Origin: Astropecten irregularis
Taxonomy: Eukaryota; Echinodermata; Asteroidea; Paxillosida; Astropectinidae
Direction of reading: 5' to 3'
Length of the DNA stretch: 64,000 nucleotides
Assembly: GCA_963971285.1 (NCBI GenBank)
Contig: OZ020251.1
Span: 8,990,001-9,054,000 of the forward strand
The position numbers and the translations under genes were made by a program. Under the pieces are notes generated by a model that worked only from the letters and a program-made list of their open reading frames with translations, searched no databases and was not told the origin of the DNA. Positions 10,333-22,034 of this stretch are shown piece after piece. How positions within the stretch are numbered: position 1 is the stretch's first letter; the number at the start of each line of letters is the position of its first letter.

Positions 10333-10902
10333 TTAGAATACTAAACTCAATGAAATATTATAAGTGATTCACTCTAAAGGGTCGATTTCACGAAGCCCGA
10401 GGATCGATCGTCCCCCCCCCCCTCGTATCCTACGTAGGGCTGCAAGGCATCATTCATAGGTCATACGACTAATAGTTTTAAGTTATTGAGGTTACTGCAG
10501 TCCCACTAATTATTGGGCCGTTAGAATTATTTTTTTTCACGATTTTTTATTTCGTCCTTCGCACTAACGTCCCACGCTAAGCAATGCAGTATAACATAAA
10601 ATCATAAACCGATCACCTAAACATTGTCTGAAATCCAGCGAAAACATTCCACCCCTCCCCCTAAAAAAAATCCTAACTCGCTTTAGCAATGAGCCCGTGT
10701 ACAAACCATATTACGAAGGCTGGGATCTTGACCATATGTCACTGACTATGCCAGACGACTGGCCCATGCCATGCTTATAGGCAAGCCCATAGAGTCTGCG
10801 TGGAATAAAATGAGTTGTGACATGAAATGGTCCTGGATTATGTTTGTCATAGTCAGTAAGATGCGGTCTAGTTCCCACCATCGTGCATAAGTTTGTGTAT
10901 CA
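10333..10902 (+). repeat. Insert copy 1 (570 bp)
   Basis: Non-satellite segment running from 'tttagaatactaaactc' to 'gcataagtttgtgtatca', flanked by TTATAT on both sides (10327-10332 and 10903-10908). No coding frame of note, no terminal inverted repeats and no recognised domain. First C tract 11 C. The second is interrupted ('acccctccccct'), a state shared only with copy 2. Private changes are 'cctaactcgc' and 'gtggaataaaatg'. The right edge is uncertain by ~12 bp because 'gtttgtgtatcattatatgg' itself resembles monomer sequence. Confidence 0.85.
10394..10441 (+). repeat. Imperfect hairpin around poly-C tract (reference copy)
   Basis: Arms 'agccc-g-aggat' (10394-10404) and 'atcct-acgta-gggct' (10427-10441) are complementary apart from an asymmetric internal bubble. 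They enclose 'cgatcgt', the C tract and 'tcgt'. The right arm also contains the palindrome TACGTA. The arms are unchanged in the other 16 copies while the enclosed C run varies from 8 to 14. Confidence 0.55.
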
Positions 10903-12895
10903 TTATATGGCAGAGCCCGCGGTCAAATCCTATATTTTGAACACGATCTTTGACATCTGCCTGCTCATTTCTGGGGCAAACTCAGGAAAAACAAAATTTC
11001 ACGTGTCTTTTTATTTTCAATGTAGATCATAGATCTGAATTTTCGAACCTGAAGTCGCCCTGCATAGCGAAATCTGTAATGATTTATATATCATGTTATG
11101 ACGTTCTACACTGTATGTGCATTATATATGACAGCGCGCGGTCAAATTCTTTATTTAGAAAACGATCTTTGAAATCTGGCTGCTCATTTCTGGGGCAAAC
11201 TCAGGGAAAACAAAATTTCACGTGTCTTTTTATTTTCAGTCTAGATCATAGATCTGAATTTTTGAGCCTGGAGTCGCCCTGCATAGCGAAATCTGTAATG
11301 TTTTACAAATCATGCAATACCGGTTGAGATTGTATGTGTATTATATATGGCAGCACGCACAGTCTATTTCCTTATTTTGAACACGGTCTTTGAACTCTGG
11401 CTGCTCATTTCTGGGGCAAACTCAGGGAAAACAAAATTTCACGTGTCTTTTTATTTTCATTCTAGATCATAGATCTGAATTTTTGAGCCTGGAGTCGCCC
11501 TGCATAGCGAAATCTGTAATGTTTTACAAATCATGCAATACCGGTTGAGATTGTATGTGTATTATATATGGCAGCACGCACAGTCTATTTCCTTATTTTG
11601 AACACGATCTTTGAACTCTGGCTGCTCATTTCTGGGGCAAACTCAGGGAAAACAAAATTTCACGTGTCTTTTTATTTTCAGTCTAGATCATAGATCTGAA
11701 TTTTTGAGCCTGAAGTCGCCCTGCATCGCGAAATCTGTAATGATTTATAAATCATGTTATGACGTTCTACACTGTATGTGCATTAAAAAATGACAGCGCG
11801 CGGTCAAATTCTTTATTTTGAACACGATCTTTGAAATCTGGCTGCTCATTTCTTGGGCAGACTCAGGAAAAACAAAATTTCACGTGTCTTTTTATTTTCA
11901 GTCTAGATCATAGATCTGAATTTTCGAGCTTGAAGTCGCCCTGCATAGCGAAATCTGTAATGTTTTACAAATCATGCAATACCGGTTGAGATTGTATGTG
12001 TATTATATATGGCAGCACGCACAGTCTATTTCCTTATTTTGAACACGATCTTTGAACTCTGGCTGCTCATTTCTGGGGCAAACTCAGGGAAAACAAAATT
12101 TCACGTGTCTTTTTATTTTCAGTCTAGATCATAGATCTGAATTTTTGAGCCTGGAGTCGCCCTGCATAGCGAAATCTGCAATGTTTTACAAATCATGCAA
12201 TACCGGTTGAGATTGTATGTGTATTATATATGGCAGCACGCACAGTCTATTTCCTTATTTTGAACACGATCTTTGAACTCTGGCTGCTCATTTCTGGGGC
12301 AAACTCAGGGAAAACAAAATTTCACGTGTCTTTTTATTTTCAGTCTAGATCATAGATCTGAATTTTTGAGCCTGGAGTCGCCCTGCATAGCGAAATCTGT
12401 AATGTTTTACAAATCATGCAATACCGGTTGAGATTGTATGTGTATTATATATGGCAGCACGCACAGTCTATTTCCTTATTTTGAACACGATCTTTGAACT
12501 CTGACTGCTCATTTCTGGGGCAAACTCAGGGAAAACAAAATTTCACGTGTCTTTTTATTTTCAGTCTAGATCATAGATCTGAATTTTTGAGCCTGAAGTC
12601 GCCCTGCATCGCGAAATCTGTAATGATTTATATATCATGTTATGACGTTCTACACTGTATGTGCATTATATATGACAGCGCGCGGTCAAATTCTTTATTT
12701 TGAAAACGATCTTTGAAATCTGCCTGCCCATTTCTGGGGCAAACTCAGGAAAAACAAAATTACACGTGTCTTTTTATTCTCAATTCAGTGTAGGTCATAG
12801 ATCTGAATTGCTGAACCTGAAGTCGCTCTGCGTAGCGAAATCTGTAATGATTTATATATCATGTTATTACGCTCAACACTGTATGAGTGTTATAT
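10903..12895 (+). repeat. Array block between inserts 1 and 2, 9 monomers
   Basis: The tail of the split monomer is followed by E (10952), A' starting 'aaatctgg' (11172), A (11393), B (11614), C (11834), A' (12055), A' (12276), a B variant (12497) and D (12716). Private marks: 'aacacggtc' at the A' tail (shared with 13,94x), 'cattaaaaaatgac' in B at 11614, 'gagcttgaag' in C (shared with the C at 15060), 'ctctgactgctc' at 12497 (shared with 15723 and 17623). E plus A' at 10950-11327 reads open for 125 codons because both monomers stay in phase; I treat this as accidental. Confidence 0.9.
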
Positions 12896-13464
12896 TTAGA
12901 ATACTAAACTCATTGAAATATTATAAGTGATTCACTCTAAAGGGTCGATTTCACGAAGCCCGAGGATCGATCGTCCCCCCCCCCTCGTATCCTACGTAGG
13001 GCTGCAAGGCATCATTCATAGGTCATACGACTAATAGTTTTAAGTTATTGAGGTTACTGCAGTCCCACTAATTATTGGGCCGTTAGAATTATTTTTTTTC
13101 ACGATTTTTTATTTCGTCCTTCGCACTAACGTCCCACGCTAAGCAATGCAGTATAACATAAAATCATAAACCGATCACCTAAACATTGTCTGAAATCCAG
13201 CGAAAACATTCCACCCCTCCCCCTAAAAAAAATCCTAACGCACTTTAGCAATGAGCCCGTGTACAAACCATATTACGAAGGCTGGGATCTTGACCATATG
13301 TCACTGACTATGCCAGACGACTGGCCCATGCCATGCTTATAGGCAAGCCCATAGAGTCTGCGTGGAAAAAAATGAGTTGTGACATGAAATGGTCCTGGAT
13401 TATGTTTGTCATAGTCAGTAAGATGCGGTCTAGTTCCCACCATCGTGCATAAGTTTGTGTATCA
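12896..13464 (+). repeat. Insert copy 2 (569 bp)
   Basis: First C tract 10 C. Second tract is interrupted as in copy 1. Private changes: 'ctcattgaaat' near the left end, 'cctaacgcactttag', and downstream 'caaatcatatattttg' with 'gatctatgac'. It has a full D left flank, itself with a private 'tttattctcaattcag'. Confidence 0.85.
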
Positions 13465-16121
13465 TTATATGGCAGAGCCCGCGGTCAAATCATATATTTT
13501 GAACACGATCTATGACATCTGCCTGCTCATTTCTGGGGCAAACTCAGGAAAAACAAAATTTCACGTGTCTTTTTATTTTCAATGTAGATCATAGATCTGA
13601 ATTTTCGAACCTGAAGTCGCCCTGCATAGCGAAATCTGTAATGATTTATATATCATGTTATGACGTTCTACACTGTATGTGCATTATATATGACAGCGCG
13701 CGGTCAAATTCTTTATTTAGAAAACGATCTTTGAAATCTGGCTGCTCATTTCTGGGGCAAACTCAGGGAAAACAAAATTTCACGTGTCTTTTTATTTTCA
13801 GTCTAGATCATAGATCTGAATTTTTGAGCCTGGAGTCGCCCTGCATAGCGAAATCTGTAATGTTTTACAAATCATGCAATACCGGTTGAGATTGTATGTG
13901 TATTATATATGGCAGCACGCACAGTCTATTTCCTTATTTTGAACACGGTCTTTGAACTCTGGCTGCTCATTTCTGGGGCAAACTCAGGGAAAACAAAATT
14001 TCACGTGTCTTTTTATTTTCAGTCTAGATCATAGATCTGAATTTTTGAGCCTGAAGTCGCCCTGCATCGCGAAATCTGTAATGATTTATAAATCATGTTA
14101 TGACGTTCTACACTGTATGTGCATTATAATATGACAGCGCGCGGTCAAATTCTTTATTTTGAACACGATCTTTGAAATCTGGCTGCTCATTTCTTGGGCA
14201 GACTCAGGAAAAACAAAATTTTACGTGTCTTTTTATTTTCAGTCTAGATCATAGATCTGAATTTTTGAGCCTGAAGTCGCCCTGCATCGCGAAATCTGTA
14301 ATGATTTATATATCATGTTATGACGTTCTACACTGTATGTGCATTATATATGACAGCGCGCGGTCAAATTCTTTATTTTGAAAACGATCTTTGAAATCTG
14401 CCTGCCCATTTCTGGGGCAAACTCAGGAAAAACAAAATTACACGTGTCTTTTTATTTTCAATTCAGTGTAGGTCATAGATCTGAATTTTTGAGCCTGAAG
14501 TCGCCCTGCATCGCGAAATCTGTAATGATTTATAAATCATGTTATGACGTTCTACACTGTATGTGCATTATAATATGACAGCGCGCGGTCAAATTCTTTA
14601 TTTTGAACACGATCTTTGAAATCTGGCTGCTCATTTCTGGGGCAAACTCAGGGAAAACAAAATTTCACGTGTCTTTTTATTTTCATTCTAGATCATAGAT
14701 CTGAATTTTTGAGCCTGGAGTCGCCCTGCATAGCGAAATCTGTAATGTTTTACAAATCATGCAATACCGGTTGAGATTGTATGTGTATTATATATGGCAG
14801 CACGCACAGTCTATTTCCTTATTTTGAACACGATCTTTGAACTCTGGCTGCTCATTTCTGGGGCAAACTCAGGGAAAACAAAATTTCACGTGTCTTTTTA
14901 TTTTCAGTCTAGATCATAGATCTGAATTTTTGAGCCTGAAGTCGCCCTGCATCGCGAAATCTGTAATGATTTATAAATCATGTTATGACGTTCTACACTG
15001 TATGTGCATTATAATATGACAGCGCGCGGTCAAATTCTTTATTTTGAACACGATCTTTGAAATCTGGCTGCTCATTTCTTGGGCAGACTCAGGAAAAACA
15101 AAATTTCACGTGTCTTTTTATTTTCAGTCTAGATCATAGATCTGAATTTTCGAGCTTGAAGTCGCCCTGCATAGCGAAATCTGTAATGTTTTACAAATCA
15201 TGCAATACCGGTTGAGATTGTATGTGTATTATATATGGCAGCACGCACAGTCTATTTCCTTATTTTGAACACGATCTTTGAACTCTGGCTGCTCATTTCT
15301 GGGGCAAACTCAGGGAAAACAAAATTTCACGTGTCTTTTTATTTTCAGTCTAGATCATAGATCTGAATTTTTGAGCCTGGAGTCGCCCTGCATAGCGAAA
15401 TCTGTAATGTTTTACAAATCATGCAATACCGGTTGAGATTGTATGTGTATTATATATGGCAGCACGCACAGTCTATTTCCTTATTTTGAACACGATCTTT
15501 GAACTCTGGCTGCTCATTTCTGGGGCAAACTCAGGGAAAACAAAATTTCACGTGTCTTTTTATTTTCAGTCTAGATCATAGATCTGAATTTTTGAGCCTG
15601 GAGTCGCCCTGCATAGCGAAATCTGTAATGTTTTACAAATCATGCAATACCGGTTGAGATTGTATGTGTATTATATATGGCAGCACGCACAGTCTATTTC
15701 CTTATTTTGAACACGATCTTTGAACTCTGACTGCTCATTTCTGGGGCAAACTCAGGGAAAACAAAATGTCACGTGTCTTTTTATTTTCAGTCTAGATCAT
15801 AGATCTGAATTTTTGAGCCTGAAGTCGCCCTGCATCGCGAAATCTGTAATGATTTATATATCATGTTATGACGTTCTACACTGTATGTGCATTATATATG
15901 ACAGCGCGCGGTCAAATTCTTTATTTTGAAAACGATCTTTGAAATCTGCCTGCCCATTTCTGGGGCAAACTCAGGAAAAACAAAATTACACGTGTCTTTT
16001 TATTTTCAATTCAGTGTAGGTCATAGATCTGAATTGCTGAACCTGAAGTCGCTCTGCGTAGCGAAATCTGTAATGATTTATATATCATGTTATTACGCTC
16101 AACACTGTATGAGTGTTATAT
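13465..16121 (+). repeat. Array block between inserts 2 and 3, 12 monomers
   Basis: Order: E (13514), A' (13734), B (13955), F (14175, with 'ttttacgtg'), a D/B recombinant without insert (14394), A with 'aaatctgg' start (14619), B (14840), C with 'gagcttgaag' (15060), A' (15281), A' (15502), B variant (15723) with 'aaaatgtcacg', and D (15942). The stretch from the B at 14840 onward repeats 11614 onward at 3,226 bp spacing. Confidence 0.9.
14394..14618 (+). repeat. D/B recombinant monomer lacking the insert
   Basis: The 5' half is D ('aaatctgcctgcccatttc', 'aaattacacgtg', 'ttcaattcagtgtaggtc'). From 'gaatttttgagcctgaag' onward it is ordinary B ('catcgcg', 'gatttataaatcatg', 'gcgcgcggtc') with an intact, uninterrupted tail. 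It is the only D 5' half in the window not followed by an insert. The preceding monomer is F, as at real insert sites. It looks like an insert site resolved to an insert-free state by exchange or conversion. Confidence 0.88.
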
Positions 16122-16690
16122 TTAGAATACTAAACTCAATGAAATATTATAAGTGATTCACTCTAAAGGGTCGATTTCACGAAGCCCGAGGATCGATCGT
16201 CCCCCCCCCCCTCGTATCCTACGTAGGGCTGCAAGGCATCATTCATAGGTCATACGACTAATAGTTTTAAGTTATTGAGGTTACTGCAGTCCCACTAATT
16301 ATTGGGCCGTTAGAATTATTTTTTTTCACGATTTTTTATTTCGTCCTTCGCACTAACGTCCCACGCTAAGCAATGCAGTATAACATAAAATCATAAACCG
16401 ATCACCTAAACATTGTCTGAAATCCAGCGAAAACATTCCCCCCCCCCCCTAAAAAAAATCCTAACGCGCTTTAGCAATGAGCCCGTGTACAAACCATATT
16501 ACGAAGGCTGGGATCTTGACCATATGTCACTGACTATGCCAGACGACTGGCCCATGCCATGCTTATAGGCAAGCCCATAGAGTCTGCGTGGCAAAAAATG
16601 AGTTGTGACATGAAATGGTCCTGGATTATGTTTGTCATAGTCAGTAAGATGCGGTCTAGTTCCCACCATCGTGCATAAGTTTGTGTATCA
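16122..16690 (+). repeat. Insert copy 3 (569 bp)
   Basis: First C tract 11 C. The second tract is an uninterrupted 12 C with no A after 'cattcc', a state shared only with copy 4. 'gtggcaaaaaatg' is likewise limited to copies 3 and 4. Confidence 0.85.
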
Positions 16691-18021
16691 TTATATGGCA
16701 GAGCCCGCGGTCAAATCCTATATTTTGAACACGATCTTTGACATCTGCCTGCTCATTTCTGGGGCAAACTCAGGAAAAACAAAATTTCACGTGTCTTTTT
16801 ATTTTCAATGTAGATCATAGATCTGAATTTTCGAACCTGAAGTCGCCCTGCATAGCGAAATCTGTAATGATTTATATATCATGTTATGACGTTCTACACT
16901 GTATGTGCATTATATATGACAGCGCGCGGTCAAATTCTTTATTTAGAAAACGATCTTTGAAATCTTGCTTCTCATTTCTGGGGCAAACTCAGGGAAAACA
17001 AAATTTCACGTGTCTTTTTATTTTCAGTCTAGATCATAGATCTGAATTTTTGAGCCTGGAGTCGCCCTGCATAGCGAAATCTGTAATGTTTTACAAATCA
17101 TGCAATACCGGTTGAGATTGTATGTGTATTATATATGGCAGCACGCACAGTCTATTTCCTTATTTTGAACACGATCTTTGAACTCTGGCTGCTCATTTCT
17201 GGGGCAAACTCAGGGAAAACAAAATTTCACGTGTCTTTTTATTTTCAGTCTAGATCATAGATCTGAATTTTTGAGCCTGGAGTCGCCCTGCATAGCGAAA
17301 TCTGTAATGTTTTACAAATCATGCAATACCGGTTGAGATTGTATGTGTATTATATATGGCAGCACGCACAGTCTATTTCCTTATTTTGAACACGATCTTT
17401 GAACTCTGGCTGCTCATTTCTGGGGCAAACTCAGGGAAAACAAAATTTCACGTGTCTTTTTATTTTCAGTCTAGATCATAGATCTGAATTTTTGAGCCTG
17501 GAGTCGCCCTGCATAGCGAAATCTGTAATGTTTTACAAATCATGCAATACCGGTTGAGATTGTATGTGTATTATATATGGCAGCACGCACAGTCTATTTC
17601 CTTATTTTGAACACGATCTTTGAACTCTGACTGCTCATTTCTGGGGCAAACTCAGGGAAAACAAAATGTCACGTGTCTTTTTATTTTCAGTCTAGATCAT
17701 AGATCTGAATTTTTGAGCCTGAAGTCGCCCTGCATCGCGAAATCTGTAATGATTTATATATCATGTTATGACGTTCTACACTGTATGTGCATTATATATG
17801 ACAGCGCGCGGTCAAATTCTTTATTTTGAAAACGATCTTTGAAATCTGCCTGCCCATTTCTGGGGCAAACTCAGGAAAAACAAAATTACACGTGTCTTTT
17901 TATTTTCAATTCAGTGTAGGTCATAGATCTGAATTGCTGAACCTGAAGTCGCTCTGCGTAGCGAAATCTGTAATGATTTATATATCATGTTATTACGCTC
18001 AACACTGTATGAGTGTTATAT
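16691..18021 (+). repeat. Array block between inserts 3 and 4, 6 monomers
   Basis: E (16740), A' with 'cttgcttctcatttc' (16960), A' (17181), A' (17402), B variant with 'aaaatgtcacg' (17623), D (17842). No B-C pairs of the standard trimer are present, so this block is a shortened local variant. Confidence 0.9.
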
Positions 18022-18587
18022 TTAGAATACTAAACTCAATGAAATATTATAAGTGATTCACTCTAAAGGGTCGATTTCACGAAGCCCGAGGATCGATCGT
18101 CCCCCCCCCCTCGTATCCTACGTAGGGCTGCAAGGCATCATTCATAGGTCATACGACTAATAGTTTTAAGTTATTGAGGTTACTGCAGTCCCACTAATTA
18201 TTGGGCCGTTAGAATTATTTTTTTTCACGATTTTTTATTTCGTCCTTCGCACTAACGTCCCACGCTAAGCAATGCAGTATAACATAAAATCATAAACCGA
18301 TCACCTAAACATTGTCTGAAATCCAGCGAAAACATTCCCCCCCCCCTAAAAAAAATCCTAACGCGCTTTAGCAATGAGCCCGTGTACAAACCATATTACG
18401 AAGGCTGGGATCTTGACCATATGTCACTGACTATGCCAGACGACTGGCCCATGCCATGCTTATAGGCAAGCCCATAGAGTCTGCGTGGCAAAAAATGAGT
18501 TGTGACATGAAATGGTCCTGGATTATGTTTGTCATAGTCAGTAAGATGCGGTCTAGTTCCCACCATCGTGCATAAGTTTGTGTATCA
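18022..18587 (+). repeat. Insert copy 4 (566 bp)
   Basis: First C tract 10 C, second 10 C without the preceding A. Apart from C-run length I noticed no difference from copy 3, fitting a very recent duplication. Confidence 0.85.
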
Positions 18588-21462
18588 TTATATGGCAGAG
18601 CCCGCGGTCAAATCCTATATTTTGAACACGATCTTTGACATCTGCCTGCTCATTTCTGGGGCAAACTCAGGAAAAACAAAATTTCACGTGTCTTTTTATT
18701 TTCAATGTAGATCATAGATCTGAATTTTCGAACCTGAAGTCGCCCTGCATAGCGAAATCTGTAATGATTTATATATCATGTTATGACGTTCTACACTGTA
18801 TGTGCATTATATATGACAGCGCGCGGTCAAATTCTTTATTTAGAAAACGATCTTTGAAATCTTGCTTCTCATTTCTGGGGCAAACTCAGGGAAAACAAAA
18901 TTTCACGTGTCTTTTTATTTTCAGTCTAGATCATAGATCTGAATTTTTGAGCCTGGAGTCGCCCTGCATAGCGAAATCTGTAATGTTTTACAAATCATGC
19001 AATACCGGTTGAGATTGTATGTGTATTATATATGGCAGCACGCACAGTCTATTTCCTTATTTTGAACACGATCTTTGAACTCTGGCTGCTCATTTCTGGG
19101 GCAAACTCAGGGAAAACAAAATTTCACGTGTCTTTTTATTTTCAGTCTAGATCATAGATCTGAATTTTTGAGCATGAAGTCGCCCTGCATCGCGAAATCT
19201 GTAATGATTTATAAATCATGTTATGACGTTCTACACTGTATGTGCATTATAATATGACAGCTCGCGGTCAAATTCTTTATTTTGAACACGATCTTTGAAA
19301 TCTGGCTGCTCATTTCTTGGGCAGACTCAGGAAAAACAAAATTTCACGTGTCTTTTTATTTTCAGTCTAGATCATAGATCTGAATTTTCGAGCCTGAAGT
19401 CGCCCTGCATAGCGAAATCTGTAATGTTTTACAAATCATGCAATACCGGTTGAGATTGTATGTGTATTATATATGGCAGCACGCACAGTCTATTTCCTTA
19501 TTTTGAACACGATCTTTGAACTCTGGCTGCTCATTTCTGGGGCAAACTCAGGGAAAACAAATTTTTTACGTGTCTTTTTATTTTCATTCTAGATCATAGA
19601 TCTGAATTTTTGAGCCTGGAGTCGCCCTGCATAGCGAAATCTGTAATGTTTTACAAATCATGCAATACCGGTTGAGATTGTATGTGTATTATATATGGCA
19701 GCACGCACAGTCTATTTCCTTATTTTGAACACGATCTTTGAACTCTGGCTGCTCATTTCTGGGGCAAACTCAGGGAAAACAAAATTTCACGTGTCTTTTT
19801 ATTTTCAGTCTAGATCATAGATCTGAATTTTTGAGCCTGAAGTCGCCCTGCATCGCGAAATCTGTAATGATTTATAAATCATGTTATGACGTTCTACACT
19901 GTATGTGCATTATAATATGACAGCGCGCGGTCAAATTCTTTATTTTGAACACGATCTTTGAAATCTGGCTGCTCATTTCTTGGGCAGACTCAGGAAAAAC
20001 AAAATTTCACGTGTCTTTTTATTTTCAGTCTTGATCATAGATCTGAATTTTCGAGCCTGAAGTCGCCCTGCATAGCGAAATCTGTAATGTTTTACAAATC
20101 ATGCAATACCGGTTGAGATTGTATGTGTATTATATATGGCAGCACGCACAGTCTATTTCCTTATTTTGAACAAGATCTTTGAACTCTGGCTGCTCATTTC
20201 TGGGGCAAACTCAGGGAAAACAAAATTTCACGTGTCTTTTTATTTTCAGTCTAGATCATAGATCTGAATTTTTGAGCCTGAAGTCGCCCTGCATCGCGAA
20301 ATCTGTAATGATTTATAAATCATGTTATGACGTTCTACACTGTATGTGCATTATAATATGACAGCGCGCGGTCAAATTCTTTATTTTGAACACGATCTTT
20401 GAAATCTGGCTGCTCATTTCTTGGGCAGACTCAGGAAAAACAAAATTTCACGTGTCTTTTTATTTTCAGTCTAGATCATAGATCTGAATTTTCGAGCCTG
20501 AAGTCGCCCTGCATAGCGAAATCTGTAATGTTTTACAAATCATGCAATACCGGTTGAGATTGTATGTGTATTATATATGGCAGCACGCACAGTCTATTTC
20601 CTTATTTTGAACACGATCTTTGAACTCTGGCTGCTCATTTCTGGGGAAAACCCAGGGAAAACAAAATTTCACGTGTCTTTTTATTTTCATTCTAGATCAT
20701 AGATCTGAATTTTTGAGCCTGGAGTCGCCCTGCATAGCGAAATCTGTAATGTTTTACAAATCATGCAATACCGGTTGAGATTGTATGTGTATTATATATG
20801 GCAGCACGCACAGTCTATTTCCTTATTTTGAACACGATCTTTGAACTCTGGCTGCTCATTTCTGGGGCAAACTCAGGGAAAACAAAATTTCACGTGTCTT
20901 TTTATTTTCAGTCTAGATCATAGATCTGAATTTTTGAGCCTGAAGTCGCCCTGCATCGCGAAATCTGTAATGATTTATAAATCATGTTATGACGTTCTAC
21001 ACTGTATGTGCATTATAATATGACAGCGCGCGGTCAAATTCTTTATTTTGAACACGATCTTTGAAATCTGGCTGCTCATTTCTTGGGCAGACTCAGGAAA
21101 AACAAAATTTCACGTGTCTTTTTATTTTCAGTCTAGATCATAGATCTGAATTTTCGAGCCTGAAGTCGCCCTGCATCGCGAAATCTGTAATGATTTATAT
21201 ATCATGTTATGACGTTCTACACTGTATGTGCATTATATATGACAGCGCGCGGTCAAATTCTTTATTTTGAAAACGATCTTTGAAATCTGCCTGCCCATTT
21301 CTGGGGCAAACTCAGGAAAAACAAAATTACACGTGTCTTTTTATTTTCAATTCAGTGTAGGTCATAGATCTGAATTGCTGAACCTGAAGTCGCTCTGCGT
21401 AGCGAAATCTGTAATGATTTATATATCATGTTATTACGCTCAACACTGTATGAGTGTTATAT
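18588..21462 (+). repeat. Array block between inserts 4 and 5, 13 monomers
   Basis: E (18637), A' (18857), B (19078), C, A (19519), B (19741), C, B (20182, A missing), C, A (20623), B (20844), F (21064), D (21283). Single-copy point changes: 'agcatgaag' and 'cagctcgcgg' in B at 19078, 'aaattttttacg' in A at 19519, 'cttgatcat' in C at 19961 (loses the XbaI site), 'ggggaaaaccc' in A at 20623. Confidence 0.9.
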
Positions 21463-22034
21463 TTAGAATACTAAACTCAATGAAATATTATAAGTGATTC
21501 ACTCTAAAGGGTCGATTTCACGAAGCCCGAGGATCGATCGTCCCCCCCCCTCGTATCCTACGTAGGGCTGCAAGGCATCATTCATAGGTCATACGACTAA
21601 TAGTTTTAAGTTATTGAGGTTACTGCAGTCCCACTAATTATTGGGCCGTTAGAATTATTTTTTTTCACGATTTTTTATTTCGTCCTTCGCACTAACGTCC
21701 CACGCTAAGCAATGCAGTATAACATAAAATCATAAACCGATCACCTAAACATTGTCTGAAATCCAGCGAAAACATTCCACCCCCCCCCCCCCTAAAAAAA
21801 ATCCTAACGCGCTTTAGCAATGAGCCCGTGTACAAACCATATTACGAAGGCTGGGATCTTGACCATATGTCACTGACTATGCCAGACGACTGGCCCATGC
21901 CATGCTTATAGGCAAGCCCATAGAGTCTGCGTGGATAAAAAATGAGTTGTGACATGAAATGGTCCTGGATTATGTTTGTCATAGTCAGTAAGATGCGGTC
22001 TAGTTCCCACCATCGTGCATAAGTTTGTGTATCA
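21463..22034 (+). repeat. Insert copy 5 (572 bp)
   Basis: First C tract 9 C, second 13 C preceded by A. Private 'gtggataaaaaatg' and, just past the right edge, 'tatatgtcagagcc'. The following E has 'tctgggtcaaac' and then turns C-like, a combination otherwise seen only after copy 12. Confidence 0.85.

Larger units (their letters stand above)
11614..17120 (+). repeat. 3,226-bp period duplication (two copies)
   Basis: B (11614), C 'gagcttgaag', A', A', B variant (12497), D, insert 2 and E (13514) recur at 14840, 15060, 15281, 15502, 15723, 15942, insert 3 and 16740. The offset is 3,226 at each checked landmark. Copies differ at 'aaaatttcacg' versus 'aaaatgtcacg' in the B variant and in the second C tract of the insert. 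Confidence 0.85.
15281..19077 (+). repeat. ~1.9-kb tandem duplication (two copies)
   Basis: Copy 1 is about 15,281-17,180 and copy 2 about 17,181-19,077. Each is A', A', B variant, D, insert, E, A'. Shared private marks are 'aaaatgtcacgtg' (15766, 17666), 'gtggcaaaaaatg' in the insert and 'cttgcttctcatttc' after E. The offset is 1,900 before the C tracts and 1,897 after them; the difference is accounted for by tract length. Confidence 0.9.

Noticed and set aside
10501..10530. Near-palindrome 'ccactaattattgg' in the insert
   Set aside because: One mismatched pair in 14 bp and short. It is unchanged in all copies, but so is most of the insert, so there is no separate evidence of function.
10753..10775. 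Small hairpin 'gccag-acga-ctggc' in the insert
   Set aside because: A 5-bp stem is expected by chance in 570 bp. It lacks a following T run, so it is not a credible terminator.
10333..10902. Solo LTR
   Set aside because: The ends do not start with TG at the insertion boundary. Shifting to the nearest TG gives unequal 5-bp flanks, and no primer-binding or polypurine motif is evident.
10333..10902. DNA transposon or MITE with terminal inverted repeats
   Set aside because: The left end ('tttagaatac') and the reverse complement of the right end ('tgatacacaaac' or 'cttatgcacg') do not match. There is also no TTAA or TA-type signature.
10333..10902. tRNA-derived SINE with A and B boxes
   Set aside because: 'gggtcgatttc' and 'ggttgagattg' resemble a B box only partly, no A box lies at the right distance, and there is no terminal poly-A or simple-repeat tail at the boundary.
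10950..11327. 125-126 codon open frames across two monomers (also at 13512, 16738, 18635, 25314, 26779, 42836, 47170, 50622, 53408, 55620 and 61282)
   Set aside because: They arise because one tail variant ('cattatatatgac') keeps two consecutive monomers in frame. The protein is the same repeat read twice; nothing suggests selection on it.
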